Origin: an uncultured Acidobacteriota bacterium
Lineage (GTDB): Bacteria; Acidobacteriota; Terriglobia; Terriglobales; Acidobacteriaceae
Reading direction: 5' to 3'
Length of the DNA: 39,388 bases
Assembly: GCA_903851035.1 (NCBI GenBank)
Contig: CAINND010000098.1
Location: 1 to 39,388, forward strand
Each line of letters starts with the position of its first letter. The stretch's first letter is position 1. The notes under the pieces were generated by a model. It was not told the DNA's origin and ran no database searches. It saw only the letters and a program-made list of their open reading frames with translations. Positions 1 through 8,534 of the stretch are shown piece by piece. Made by a program: the position numbers and the translations under genes.

Positions 1-2835
1 ACGGTGGTGACCGGCGTCAGCGGCAGCGGCAAAAGCTCGCTGGCCTTTGACACCATCTACGCCGAAGGTCAGCGCCGCTACGTGGAATCGCTCTCCGCCT
101 ACGCTCGCCAGTTCCTGGAGCGCATTGAGAAGCCGGACGTCGACCTGATCGACGGCATCGCCCCGGCCGTGGCCATCCGGCAGAAGAACCAGACGCGCAA
201 TCCCCGCTCCACCGTTGCCACGGCCACGGAGATCTACGACTACCTGCGCCTGCTGTACGCGCGCGTGGGGCGCACGATCTGTCCGCAGTGCGGGCAACAG
301 GTGGCGCACGACACGGTGGATGACGTTGCCGCGCGCATTCTTGCCCTGGGCGATGGCACGCGCGTGCAAGCCTTCTTCCCGTTGCTGCCGCTGGAGCCGA
401 TCAAGGCCGCAGACGCCGCCGAAGGAGCAAAGAAACCTCGCGGGCGGGCGAAGAAAGTTGTCGAGCCCGATGCGAAGGAACTGCTGAAAGAACGCCTGTT
501 CGAACTGCGCAAGCGCGGATTCAATCGCCTCTACCAGGATGCGAAGATCGTCGAGTTCAGCGCGCCAGAGAGTCTGCTGGAGCTGGACTTCGCGCGGCCT
601 GTGCACATCCTTTTGGACCGCATCGTGGTGGACGCCGATTCGCGCTCGCGCATTGTGGATGCCGTCGAGAGCGGTTATCGCGAGGCCGAGGAGGTTCTGT
701 TTGAAACGGCTCCGCGCGAGGGCGAGACGCAACGCCTGCGCTTCTCTGAGCGCTTTGAATGCAAGTCCTGCAACCTGCGTTTTGAAAAGCCGGAGCCGCG
801 CCTGTTCAGCTTCAACAATCCTTATGGCGCTTGCCCGCGCTGCCAGGGCTTCGGCAACACCATCGACTTTGACATGGACCTGGTGATCCCGGACAAGAGC
901 AAGACTCTTGCCGAAGGCGCCGTGGAGCCGTGGACGAAGCCGAAGTACAAGCCGCTGGCAACGGAGATGCGTCGCGTGGCGCGTGCCGCCGGTGTGCCGC
1001 TCGATGTCGCATGGGACGATCTGTTACCGGCGCAGCAGCGCTTTGTGCTGGAAGGCGACGGCCGCTGGGGCGGCGTGCGCGGCTTCTTTGAACATCTTGA
1101 GCGCAAAAAGTACAAGCTGCATGTACGCGTATTCCTTAGCCGTTACCGTGGCTACTCGCTGTGCGGAGCCTGCGGCGGCGCGCGGCTGCGGACAGAGGCG
1201 CGGCAGGTCAAGCTTGGTGGGCTGGACATCTGTGAACTGTGCCGCATGACCGTGGAGGCGGCGGATAAATTCTTCCGTGATTTGAAGCTGACGGAGGCCG
1301 AGGCGGCCATTGCCGGCAAGCTGCTGGAGGAACTCCGCGACCGCCTTCGCTTTTTGAATGAAGTCGGCCTGGAGTACCTGACACTCGACCGGCTGAGTTC
1401 CACCTTGAGCGGGGGCGAGGCCCAGCGCATTCAACTGGCAACGTCGCTAGGCTCGCGTCTGGTGGGCACCCTGTACGTACTGGATGAGCCATCCATCGGC
1501 CTGCATAGCCGCGACACGGAGCGGCTGGTTCACATCCTCAAGGGCCTGCGCGATCTGGGCAACACCATCCTCGTCGTCGAGCACGATGCCGAGGTGATGG
1601 CCTCGGCCGATCACATTCTCGACCTCGGCCCCGGCGCGGGTGAGTTGGGCGGCAGGCTGGTGGCCAGCGGAACCTACAGCGAGATACTGGCCAATCCAAA
1701 ATCGTTAACCGGGCGCTACCTGAGCGGCGATTTGCAGATTCAGATGCCTACACAGCGGCGCGTGGCAGGTAAACGCCTGCTGAAGCTGAAGGACGCTCGC
1801 GGCCACAACCTGAAGGGCGTCGACGTCACAATTCCGCTGAACATGCTGGTGGCCATCACGGGCGTCAGCGGCAGCGGAAAAAGCACTCTGGTGCACGACG
1901 TACTCTACCAGCGCCTTTCCGCACTGAAGAAGCAGACGACCGGCGCGGCGGCCGAGGGCAGCGTGAGTGAGCTTGAAGGCGAGCAGTGGCTGGATGAGGT
2001 GGAGCTGGTGGATCAGTCTCCCATTGGCCGCACCCCGCGCTCCAATCCCGTGACCTACATCAAAGCCTTCGACCCGATACGCGAACTCTTTGCCTCGCTG
2101 CCGGAGTCGAAGAAAAAAGGCTTTGCCGCCGGACACTTCTCCTTCAACATTCCCGGCGGACGTTGTGAAACCTGCAGCGGAGACGGCACGGTGACCGTCG
2201 AAATGCAGTTTTTGGCCGACGTGGAGCTGGTGTGCGAAGAGTGCAAGGGCACGCGCTACAAGCCGGACGTGCTGGCCATTCGCTATCACGGCAAGAACAT
2301 CCACGACGTGTTGAATCTGACGGTGAAGGAAGCGCTGGGCTTTTTCACCGGCGTTCCAAAGCTGCTGGATAAGCTCCGCGTGCTGGATGAAGTGGGCCTG
2401 GGCTATTTGCGCCTGGGCCAGAGCGCAACCACCCTGAGCGGCGGCGAAGCGCAGCGCATGAAGTTGGCCGCCCATCTGCAACCCGCCGGGCGCGAGTCGC
2501 TGCACAAAAACGCCGACGGCTCGGTCATACGGCGCGGACCGCAGGTGCTGTACATCTTTGACGAGCCCACGACGGGACTGCACTTTGACGATGTCAGCAA
2601 GCTGCTGGCGGCCTTCAAGAAGTTAATCGATGCAGGCGGCTCCATCGTCGTTATCGAGCACAATCTCGATGTCATCAAGGTGGCCGACTGGGTAATCGAC
2701 CTGGGCCCCGAAGGTGGTGAGCGCGGCGGAGAGATTGTCGCCGTGGGAACTCCAGAGGCGATTGCCGCCTGCGAGCGCTCCTACACCGGTCGCTGGTTGC
2801 GTAAGGTGCTGCCCACGGTGGAGGCTGCGCGATGA
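1..2835 (+). CDS. uvrA: UvrABC system protein A, 5'-truncated by window edge
   Basis: UvrA is the damage-recognition ATPase of nucleotide excision repair; it acts in the cytoplasm as a dimer that loads UvrB on DNA lesions. The reading frame is open at base 1, so roughly the first 30-40 residues are missing. The visible part begins at the first Walker A (GVSGSGKSS, residues 5-13), and a second Walker A (GVSGSGKST) lies near residue 620. Both ABC signatures (LSGGEAQR) and both Walker B motifs (LYVLDEPS, LYIFDEPT) are intact. Two CxxC...CxxC zinc modules are present: CKSC/CPRC near residue 258 and CETC/CEEC near 725. There is a basic insert near residue 145 (KKPRGRAKK), and about 14 extra residues (RESLHKNADGSVIRRG region) lie between the second signature and Walker B. 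The stop overlaps the next start (ATGA). The family assignment is secure. Confidence 0.97.
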   Translation, partial: TVVTGVSGSGKSSLAFDTIYAEGQRRYVESLSAYARQFLERIEKPDVDLIDGIAPAVAIRQKNQTRNPRSTVATATEIYDYLRLLYARVGRTICPQCGQQVAHDTVDDVAARILALGDGTRVQAFFPLLPLEPIKAADAAEGAKKPRGRAKKVVEPDAKELLKERLFELRKRGFNRLYQDAKIVEFSAPESLLELDFARPVHILLDRIVVDADSRSRIVDAVESGYREAEEVLFETAPREGETQRLRFSERFECKSCNLRFEKPEPRLFSFNNPYGACPRCQGFGNTIDFDMDLVIPDKSKTLAEGAVEPWTKPKYKPLATEMRRVARAAGVPLDVAWDDLLPAQQRFVLEGDGRWGGVRGFFEHLERKKYKLHVRVFLSRYRGYSLCGACGGARLRTEARQVKLGGLDICELCRMTVEAADKFFRDLKLTEAEAAIAGKLLEELRDRLRFLNEVGLEYLTLDRLSSTLSGGEAQRIQLATSLGSRLVGTLYVLDEPSIGLHSRDTERLVHILKGLRDLGNTILVVEHDAEVMASADHILDLGPGAGELGGRLVASGTYSEILANPKSLTGRYLSGDLQIQMPTQRRVAGKRLLKLKDARGHNLKGVDVTIPLNMLVAITGVSGSGKSTLVHDVLYQRLSALKKQTTGAAAEGSVSELEGEQWLDEVELVDQSPIGRTPRSNPVTYIKAFDPIRELFASLPESKKKGFAAGHFSFNIPGGRCETCSGDGTVTVEMQFLADVELVCEECKGTRYKPDVLAIRYHGKNIHDVLNLTVKEALGFFTGVPKLLDKLRVLDEVGLGYLRLGQSATTLSGGEAQRMKLAAHLQPAGRESLHKNADGSVIRRGPQVLYIFDEPTTGLHFDDVSKLLAAFKKLIDAGGSIVVIEHNLDVIKVADWVIDLGPEGGERGGEIVAVGTPEAIAACERSYTGRWLRKVLPTVEAAR

Positions 2836-4166
2836 GATTGTGTTTGGCGATGCCGCGAGCTATGGCTGCTGCCCTGCTGCTCACTCTGCTGCTGTCGGCT
2901 GCGCCGGTGTATGCGCAGAAAAATGTGTCACATCCTCAGCCGACACTGGTGGAGCAGGCCGAGGCGGCAATGGATCGCAGCGAATGGCACACGGCTGAGG
3001 AGTTGCTGGCGAAGTCCACGGCCAGCAATCCGCCCGGCAATCCCAAAGACGCGCGTGCCTGGTTCGACCTCGGCTATGTGATGCACGCTGAGAAGAATTA
3101 TCCGGAGGCGATTGCCGCCTACCGCAAGGCCGCGCAGCTACAGCCGCAGAGCTTTGAGTGCGCGCTGAACCTGGGGCTGATGCTGGCACATGAGAAGCAC
3201 TCGGAGGCGGAAAAGGTTCTGGAGCGCGCGACGACCTTAAAGCCCTCGACCGATCATGCGAATGAGGCGATGGCCCGTGCATGGGCTGCGCTGGCCGAGC
3301 TGCGCGAGGCAAAATCCGGGGCAGATGCCGCGAACTCCGCGCGCGATGCCTGGTCAAAGGCCGTGGCATTTTCTCCAACCGAGGATATCCTTGTCGCCTA
3401 CGGCCAGGCACTGGAGCGCTCCGGCGATGCGTCGGGCGCGGAAAAACAGTATCGCGCGGCGCTGGCGGCAAAGAAGGATTCGCGCGCGGCGCTGGTCTCG
3501 CTGGTGAACCTCTATCTGAAGGGCAAGCAACTGGCGCAGGCCGAGGAGGTGCTGAACGCGCTGGTGGCGGCCACTCCGGCGGACGAAAACGCGCATCTGC
3601 AACTTGGCCGTGTGTACAGCGCTGAGCAAAAGGATGATGCGGCCATCGTCGAGCTGAAAACGGCATTGGCCCTGCGCCCCGATGACATTGAAGCCCTGCG
3701 CGAGCTGGCTTACACCGAAGAACATGCGCGCCAGTGGACGGATGCCGAGAAGAGCTATCGAGCGTTGCTGGAAAAAGAGCCGCAAAACGCGGAGGCACTC
3801 TTCGGGCTGGGTAATTCCCTGCTGGGTCAACTGAAGTACAAGGATGCGAAGGAGACGTTTATTCGCTGCGTGCAATTGCGCGGCAACTGGCCGGAGGCAT
3901 TCGGTCAACTGGCGCGTGCGGCGCAGCGCGACAAGGATTACGAACTGGCGATTCGTGCTCTGGATGCTCGGGCGAAGCTGGCACCCGAATTGCCCTCGAC
4001 ATATTTCCTACGCGCCATTTGCTACGATTCCTTAAAAGCCTACAAGCCGGCGGCGGAATATTACAGAAAGTTCCTCATCCTCGCGGGCGGCAAGTATCCC
4101 GATGAGGAGTTTGAGGCGCGTCACCGTTTGAAGGCCATCGATCCCGAGGAGAAGAATAAGCGTTGA
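2832..4166 (+). CDS. Exported TPR-repeat protein
   Basis: This 444-residue protein starts with a signal peptide (basic MRLCLAMPR, hydrophobic core, VYAQ cleavage region near residue 28). The rest is alpha-helical with about ten degenerate tetratricopeptide units, for example AWFDLGYVMHAEKNYPEAI and LFGLGNSLLGQLKYKDA. TPR proteins are scaffolds for protein-protein contact; no enzymatic motif is visible. The ATG overlaps the uvrA stop by four bases, and its own stop overlaps the next gene's TTG, which suggests translational coupling in a uvrA operon. I infer a periplasmic or envelope-associated adaptor. Its partner is unknown, and the link to DNA repair is probably only positional. Confidence 0.85.
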   Translation: MRLCLAMPRAMAAALLLTLLLSAAPVYAQKNVSHPQPTLVEQAEAAMDRSEWHTAEELLAKSTASNPPGNPKDARAWFDLGYVMHAEKNYPEAIAAYRKAAQLQPQSFECALNLGLMLAHEKHSEAEKVLERATTLKPSTDHANEAMARAWAALAELREAKSGADAANSARDAWSKAVAFSPTEDILVAYGQALERSGDASGAEKQYRAALAAKKDSRAALVSLVNLYLKGKQLAQAEEVLNALVAATPADENAHLQLGRVYSAEQKDDAAIVELKTALALRPDDIEALRELAYTEEHARQWTDAEKSYRALLEKEPQNAEALFGLGNSLLGQLKYKDAKETFIRCVQLRGNWPEAFGQLARAAQRDKDYELAIRALDARAKLAPELPSTYFLRAICYDSLKAYKPAAEYYRKFLILAGGKYPDEEFEARHRLKAIDPEEKNKR

Positions 4167-4681
4167 GCTTGCGCAAGGTGATTACGGCGGTGCTGCTCAC
4201 GGTGGCGATGTGTGGAGTGTGCGTCGGGCAGCATCGCGACCCGCTGACGCAGACGGAGGCGCAGCAGTTGCGTGCGGCATCGCAGGCGCCGGAGCGCCGT
4301 GTTCGCCTGCTGCTGTCGTTTGCCGCCGACCGCCTGCTGGCCGCCGAGCGCAATGGCCTGCACTCAAGCCGGGAGAAAGATTTACAGACGGCCGCGCGCG
4401 ATCTGCAGGATTTCACGGTGCTGATGGATCGGCTGGATGCGGAGTTGGCCGGCAGCAACGCGCAGGGCGACACTCTGCAATCCGCGTTAAGTACGGTTCT
4501 GGAGGGCGAATCAGGATTTGCGCGGCGGCTCGACGAGTTCCAGAGGTTGGGCACGGCACAGCAGCGCATACTAGGCACTCCCGTGCAGCATGCTATGGCC
4601 GCCGTGGAGAACAGCCGCAACGCGGTACGGTTGATGCTGAGTCGCGAACAACAGCGCAACGCAAATCCGCCAATCCACTAA
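4163..4681 (+). CDS. Small exported helical protein, function unknown
   Basis: This 172-residue product is not recognised. The first ~22 residues form a signal peptide (LRKVITAVLLTVAMCGVCVGQ). The remainder is polar and strongly helical with heptad-like Leu/Ala spacing, including a segment around QTAARDLQDFTVLMDRLDAEL, so a coiled-coil or helical bundle is likely. The start is TTG inside the upstream stop (TTGA overlap). That overlap, the signal peptide at exactly that start and high third-position GC support a real gene. An alternative reading frame runs across the same bases but has no signal peptide and a shadow-like Arg/Ala composition. It is probably co-transcribed with the TPR protein and may be its periplasmic partner; that is inference only. 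Confidence 0.7.
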   Translation: MSLRKVITAVLLTVAMCGVCVGQHRDPLTQTEAQQLRAASQAPERRVRLLLSFAADRLLAAERNGLHSSREKDLQTAARDLQDFTVLMDRLDAELAGSNAQGDTLQSALSTVLEGESGFARRLDEFQRLGTAQQRILGTPVQHAMAAVENSRNAVRLMLSREQQRNANPPIH

Positions 4682-4710
4682 GCCACAAAGTTTGTTACCC
4701 TGAGACTGCC

Positions 4711-5400
4711 TTGAACTCCGCATTGATTTCCCTGCTGCAAGAGACTTACCGAGAACTGCGGCCGCGCGCGCCGATGCCGGACTTCGATCTGCGCTTCTAT
4801 CCCTTTGCCAACATCAACAACACCATCCGCCTCAGCCAGGGACGGTTGCGATTGCGGCTGAGCGATCTGCTGGAAGGCGCGCCGGAGCCGGTGCTGAAGG
4901 CCATTGTCCACATTCTGATTGCCAAGATTTATCGCAAGGAAATTGATACGGCGCACGCCACGCGTTATCGCCGCTACATTGCCAGCCAGCCTATGCAGGA
5001 GCGCGCGCAGCAGGTGCGTCAACTGCGCGGACGCAAGCGGCTGGAGTCTCCGCGGGGCGAGCACTACGACCTGGAATCGATCTTCGACGAATTGAATGTG
5101 CGCTTCTTTAACGGGCTGCTCGGGCGTCCGCAACTAAGCTGGAGCGGCGAGCGGGCGCGGCGACTGCTTGGGCACTACGATCCCGCGCATAACGTCATTA
5201 TCGTCAGCAAGGTTTTCGACCACGCCAGGGTGCCGCGTTACGCCGTGGAATATCTCCTGTATCACGAGATGCTGCATCTCAAGCATCCCATCACGCGCGG
5301 CAAAAGCGGACGCCGTCTTGTGCATCCAATATCCTTCCGCGAGGAAGAAAAGCTGTTTCCCCAGTTGGATGAGGCGCGGCGCTTTTTGAAGACGTTATAG
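4711..5400 (+). CDS. SprT-like / M48-type zinc metalloprotease domain protein
   Basis: This 229-residue cytoplasmic protein has no signal peptide. A zinc-protease helix HEMLH lies at residues 185-189, followed by KHP and, further on, a conserved-looking Phe-Arg-Glu-Glu-Glu stretch. The section before it (FDELNVRFFNGLLGRPQLSW, LGHYDPAHNVIIVSK) matches the SprT-like layout, where a 'lN..yF.g.l..p.l.w' strand precedes the HExxH helix. The frame stays open far upstream, but that part is the antisense-like shadow of the preceding gene. I therefore start at TTG 4711, 29 bases after the previous stop; ATG 4774 is a shorter alternative. SprT-family proteins often act in DNA-protein crosslink repair, which would fit placement downstream of uvrA, but the bacterial members are poorly characterised. 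Confidence 0.75.
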   Translation: MNSALISLLQETYRELRPRAPMPDFDLRFYPFANINNTIRLSQGRLRLRLSDLLEGAPEPVLKAIVHILIAKIYRKEIDTAHATRYRRYIASQPMQERAQQVRQLRGRKRLESPRGEHYDLESIFDELNVRFFNGLLGRPQLSWSGERARRLLGHYDPAHNVIIVSKVFDHARVPRYAVEYLLYHEMLHLKHPITRGKSGRRLVHPISFREEEKLFPQLDEARRFLKTL

Positions 5401-5407
5401 GCGGAAA

Positions 5408-5893
5408 CTACATGCGGTAGCGGCCCAGGTCGTCGTCGCTCAGGCCTTCCAGCCAGCGGCGCAGATCATCGCCGGTGATGCGTCCCGTGCCTCCGGTGGC
5501 CACTCTGGAGCTTGCCAGCACGCTCTCCTCAACAAAAATCGGCGCGTCGGCGCGCATGGCAAGGGCTATGGCGTCAGAGGGGCGAGAGTCAATGCGGATG
5601 GGCTGGCCATCAAGCGTAGCCCAGATGCAGGCGTAAAAAGTGTCGTTGCGCAATTCAGTGACGACCACGCGATCGATGACCGCTCCCAGGCCCGTGATGG
5701 TGTTCTTCAGCAGATCATGCGTCATCGGGCGCGGCGGTGTGGATTTCTCAATTTCCAGGGCGATGGCGTTGGCTTCAAACACGCCCACCCAAATGGGCAG
5801 CACGGAGTCGCTGTTCACGTCCTTGAGCACGATGATCGGCATATTGGTGGATGGATCCAGCATCAGGCCGCGAATGCGCATCTCGATTTCCAT
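5408..5893 (-). CDS. DUF151 bifunctional nuclease family protein
   Basis: This 161-residue protein belongs to the DUF151 'bifunctional nuclease' family. The diagnostic pattern is complete: LPIWVGVFEANAIAL, the PRPMTHDLL segment, and RPSDAIALAMRADAPIFVEE. Family members were described with DNase and RNase activity, but many bacterial members are unassigned. The ATG start follows a GGAGGACG-type Shine-Dalgarno sequence. The gene begins 18 bases after the miaB stop on the same strand, so the two are very likely co-transcribed. The pairing suggests a role in RNA metabolism, which is inference. Its 3' end lies seven bases from the convergent SprT-like gene, leaving no room for a separate terminator. 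Confidence 0.9.
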   Translation of the reverse strand: MEIEMRIRGLMLDPSTNMPIIVLKDVNSDSVLPIWVGVFEANAIALEIEKSTPPRPMTHDLLKNTITGLGAVIDRVVVTELRNDTFYACIWATLDGQPIRIDSRPSDAIALAMRADAPIFVEESVLASSRVATGGTGRITGDDLRRWLEGLSDDDLGRYRM

Positions 5894-5911
5894 GGCGACG
5901 TCCTCCGTTGA

Positions 5912-7255
5912 CTACTGCGTTGGCTCGGCGGCGAGCATCTCTCCCACCAGGCTGTTGGGGTGCGCTCGGATCACGCGCACGCGCACGTAGCTGCCCACCG
6001 CAGGAATCGCCACGCCCTCTGGAATCGTAAAGTTCAGCGGCTTATTCTGCGTGGTGCGCCCCGGCACCTGTCCCAGTTTGTGCTGCGTGCCTTCCACCAT
6101 CGCCTCCACCACCTGGCCCACGTGGCGCTGGTAATTGCGGCGCTGTATCTCCCGCTGATGCTCGTTGAGCACGTTCAGGCGGCGCGTCTTCTCTTCTTCC
6201 GGAATCGCGTCCTGCATGGTGATGGCCGGGGTGTTGGGCCGTGGCGAGTACTTGAAGCTGAAGATGCCGTCGAACTGCACCTCGTCCATCAGACTGAGCG
6301 TCTGATGGAAGTCCTCTTCCGTCTCTCCCGGAAAGCCGACGATGATGTCCGTGGTGATGCTGAGCTCGCGTTTGGCTTGGCGAATCCACGCAATGCGTTC
6401 CAGATATTCATCGCGAGTGTATTCGCGCTGCATGGCCGTCAACACGCGAGTGCTTCCACTCTGCACCGGCAGGTGGACGTGGTCGCACAGCGTGGGCCCC
6501 GCGTCCAGCACTTCGACGATCTGACGCGTAAAGTGGCGTGGGTGCGAGGTGGTAAAGCGCACGCGGCGGATGCCTGGGACGCGGCCGACCTCTGCCAGCA
6601 GCGTTGCGAAGGTGTGCTTCCCCTCGGGGTCTGCCCAGGAGTTCACGTTCTGCCCCAGCAGTTGAATCTCCGTCAATCCGCCCTGCACAATCTGCCGAGC
6701 CTCGTCCAGCACACTCTCCACGGTGCGGCTGCGTTCACGTCCGCGAGTGTATGGAACCACGCAGTAGGCGCAGAACTTGTCACAGCCCTCGATGATGGTG
6801 ATGTATCCGCGATGCGGGCTGACGCGCGCCGTGAACTCGGTCTCAAAGGTCTCATCCGTCTGGCGGTCGTCCAGTCCGGTGGCGCGCTCGCCGCGGCCAA
6901 TCTGCACCAGCATCTCCGGCAGATGGCTGTAGCTGGCTGAGCCGGCTACCAACGAAACGTGCGGCGCGCGTTCAAAGATGCGCTCGCCCTCCTGCTGCGC
7001 CACGCAGCCGATGACGGCGAACTGCTTGCCCTGCTTCTGCAATTTCTTGTAGTCGTTCAACCGGTGGAAGACCTTCTGCTCGGCCTTATCGCGGATGCTG
7101 CATGTGTTGTAGAAGATCAGATCGGCTTCTTCCACCGTCTGCACCTGGCGGTAGCCCTGGCTGACAAGCGAGCCCGCGACCTTTTCGCTGTCATGGAAGT
7201 TCATCTGGCAGCCGAAGGTCTCAATGAAAAACGTTTTGTTTTGCTCGGAACTCAA
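5912..7255 (-). CDS. miaB: tRNA-2-methylthio-N6-dimethylallyladenosine synthase
   Basis: MiaB is a radical-SAM enzyme with two [4Fe-4S] clusters. It adds a methylthio group to i6A37 of tRNAs reading UNN codons. The N-terminal UPF0004 domain shows its three cluster cysteines (FGCQMN, NTCSIRDKAE, IGCVAQQ). The radical-SAM motif CDKFCAYC follows near residue 158, then the GQNVNSW stretch, a typical TIM-barrel continuation (DIIVGFPGETEEDF) and a C-terminal TRAM domain. The length of 447 residues is normal. The MSSEQNKTFF start is consistent with family N-termini. It heads a two-gene operon with the DUF151 nuclease; the tRNA-Gln gene is divergent from it. Confidence 0.96.
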   Translation of the reverse strand: MSSEQNKTFFIETFGCQMNFHDSEKVAGSLVSQGYRQVQTVEEADLIFYNTCSIRDKAEQKVFHRLNDYKKLQKQGKQFAVIGCVAQQEGERIFERAPHVSLVAGSASYSHLPEMLVQIGRGERATGLDDRQTDETFETEFTARVSPHRGYITIIEGCDKFCAYCVVPYTRGRERSRTVESVLDEARQIVQGGLTEIQLLGQNVNSWADPEGKHTFATLLAEVGRVPGIRRVRFTTSHPRHFTRQIVEVLDAGPTLCDHVHLPVQSGSTRVLTAMQREYTRDEYLERIAWIRQAKRELSITTDIIVGFPGETEEDFHQTLSLMDEVQFDGIFSFKYSPRPNTPAITMQDAIPEEEKTRRLNVLNEHQREIQRRNYQRHVGQVVEAMVEGTQHKLGQVPGRTTQNKPLNFTIPEGVAIPAVGSYVRVRVIRAHPNSLVGEMLAAEPTQ

Positions 7256-7400
7256 TATTCGGGGAACCTCTGTGCGCCGGTTGCCACCGGCGGCCCTTTG
7301 GATGCCGAATGGCGGATGTTGAAACCATCCGCGCGGGCACCACTGTTCCCCTCATTATCGCATTGAAGCCGCCGCTTGTCGCCGCCGCGGGCGTGGCGGG

Positions 7401-7430
7401 TTGACGAACAGCGCACGCGCACTTTATCAT
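7401..7430 (+). promoter_or_regulatory. Sigma70-like promoter for tRNA-Gln
   Basis: TTGACG at 7401-7406 is separated by 18 bases from TATCAT at 7425-7430. Both hexamers are close to the housekeeping consensus, and the implied start site is about 30 bases upstream of the tRNA. There is no other gene on this strand nearby to explain it. Called by eye only. Confidence 0.5.
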
Positions 7431-7468
7431 CGTTCTTGTTACAAACAATCAGCGTGCAACGCGCTAGT

Positions 7469-7542
7469 TGCCCCCTCGTTCAATGGTAGGACACCTGCCT
7501 CTGGAGCAGGCTATCGGGGTTCGAATCCCTGGGGGGCAGCCA
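7469..7542 (+). tRNA. tRNA-Gln (anticodon CUG)
   Basis: A 74-base gene including encoded CCA. The acceptor stem TGCCCCC pairs with GGGGGCA, giving the U1-A72 pair typical of tRNA-Gln. The D arm is GTTC/GGAC. The anticodon stem CCTGC/GCAGG encloses loop CTCTGGA with anticodon CTG at 7501-7503. The T arm has the TTCGAAT loop, and G73 precedes CCA. All four stems close, with only G-U exceptions. It decodes CAG. Confidence 0.96.
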
Positions 7543-7751
7543 TAGAACTTCCTTAATTCCCCCTCCAAACATATTTCCTTTAGGACTTACCCTCCCGCAT
7601 TTCGGCTCCGCACACCACTACAAACGCGATTAGTGCGAAGACGAAGAAGATTTGCCGGGTGCCCCACCTTCCCCGCCGCTATTGTGGCTTAGGTGGAATC
7701 AGTCCCCTCCACATAGAAGGGCTTAGCTCTTGATTTTGCTCTCGTTCTTAG

Positions 7752-7800
7752 GTGTCATCCTGAGCGAAGCGGGCGCGCCAGCGCCTGCGCAGTCGAAGGC
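7752..7800. repeat. REP-like palindromic intergenic repeat
   Basis: The unit reads GTGTCATCCTGAGCGAAG, then a hairpin GCGGGCGC-GCCA-GCGCCTGC, then AGTCGAAGG. The same head (GTGTCAT..TGAGCG) and tail (AGTCGAA) occur at 32942-32989 in this window, so it is a dispersed family. Elements of this form are common in intergenic DNA of acidobacteria and several other phyla and resemble REP sequences mobilised in trans by RAYT transposases. No such transposase gene is in this window. Confidence 0.6.
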
Positions 7801-7883
7801 CCCCTACTAAGTCTGTTACGAAGACATCACTCAAGGTCACTTGCCGATGTGGGCTCTTCAAATCTGCCTGCATTGATTAACCA

Positions 7884-7920
7884 AAAGGGCCACCAATTAG
7901 GCGGCCCAGATAGTTTCTGG
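7884..7920. repeat. Upstream copy of duplicated terminator-like sequence
   Basis: AAAGGGCCACCAATTAGGCGGCCCAG followed by a GTTTCTGG tail. It matches the sequence at 8535-8570 with few differences. The hairpin arms here (GGGCCACC/GGCGGCCC) carry one mismatch that the other copy lacks. It lies 55 bases past the stop of the - strand gene between the copies, so it could also terminate that gene. Confidence 0.65.
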
Positions 7921-7974
7921 TCCATATCTACAAGCTGTTGTTCGGCGTGTTTGAAGCTGCCGCCTGGTCTACGA

Positions 7975-8430
7975 TCATGGCTTTGCTGGTTCAACCGGCT
8001 TGGATTTCGGCTCGCGGCTCACCACTTTGAAATCAAACTTTCGTTTGTGGCTATCCAGAATCTGAACGTACTTCGCTCCCTCGATGCGATATTGAATGTC
8101 GGTGTTGTCCTGTAACTCCGGCAAGTGTGCGGTTGAATCTAAAATCAGATGCAGAGCGATGATTTCATCGCCGGTATCAATCTGCAGGGAATACTTCTTC
8201 TTGGGGACAGGCGTGGTGCTATACGATCCGACTCCCGTTGCCGCGTATGGATCATATCCAGCACTCACGATCGGTTCGCCATATGCGCCGGTCACCCTAT
8301 CCACCTTGAAGTTCTGTATCTTGCCGGTTTTGTATTCTTTGTCGCCCTTGCCTGCAAATAAAGGGAGAGACAAGACTGCAATGAGTGCAACTAGAAACAC
8401 ATCACGACAGACACTTTTATGAAAAATCAT
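7975..8430 (-). CDS. Small exported protein, function unknown
   Basis: A 151-residue product that I do not recognise. The N-terminus is a signal peptide (MIFHKSVCRDVFLVALIAVLS, then LFAG). The mature part is polar with a central Gly/Tyr-rich stretch (AYGEPIVSAGYDPYAATGVGSY), then beta-like segments and a Lys/Pro-rich tail. The start at ATG 8430 is preferred over TTG 8436 because GAGG sits seven bases upstream. It is noticeably less GC-rich than its neighbours and lies alone between two copies of a terminator-like repeat, which suggests later insertion next to nuoB. Function cannot be assigned. Confidence 0.7.
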   Translation of the reverse strand: MIFHKSVCRDVFLVALIAVLSLPLFAGKGDKEYKTGKIQNFKVDRVTGAYGEPIVSAGYDPYAATGVGSYSTTPVPKKKYSLQIDTGDEIIALHLILDSTAHLPELQDNTDIQYRIEGAKYVQILDSHKRKFDFKVVSREPKSKPVEPAKP

Positions 8431-8534
8431 TGCCAAGCCTCGTACATATCAAGAGATTTCACTCAGATGGCACTGATTTTACTCGCGAAAAACAATCATG
8501 CAAGTTCCCATTTAATAACTGGTGACTGAAATAT

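Larger units (their letters stand above)
7543..7974. other. Intergenic stretch with repeat elements, no gene
   Basis: Between tRNA-Gln and the small exported gene I see no convincing coding region. The stretch contains a GTGCCCCACCTT...TTAGGTGG segment near 7661-7696 with short complementary arms, one REP-like element and the first copy of a terminator-like repeat (both listed separately). Base composition is more AT-rich than the flanking genes. Confidence 0.6.

Noticed and set aside
4210-4710. N-terminal extension of the SprT-like reading frame
   Set aside because: It overlaps the exported protein gene in another frame, has Arg/Ala-rich shadow composition and no family similarity; the conserved part starts after 4711.
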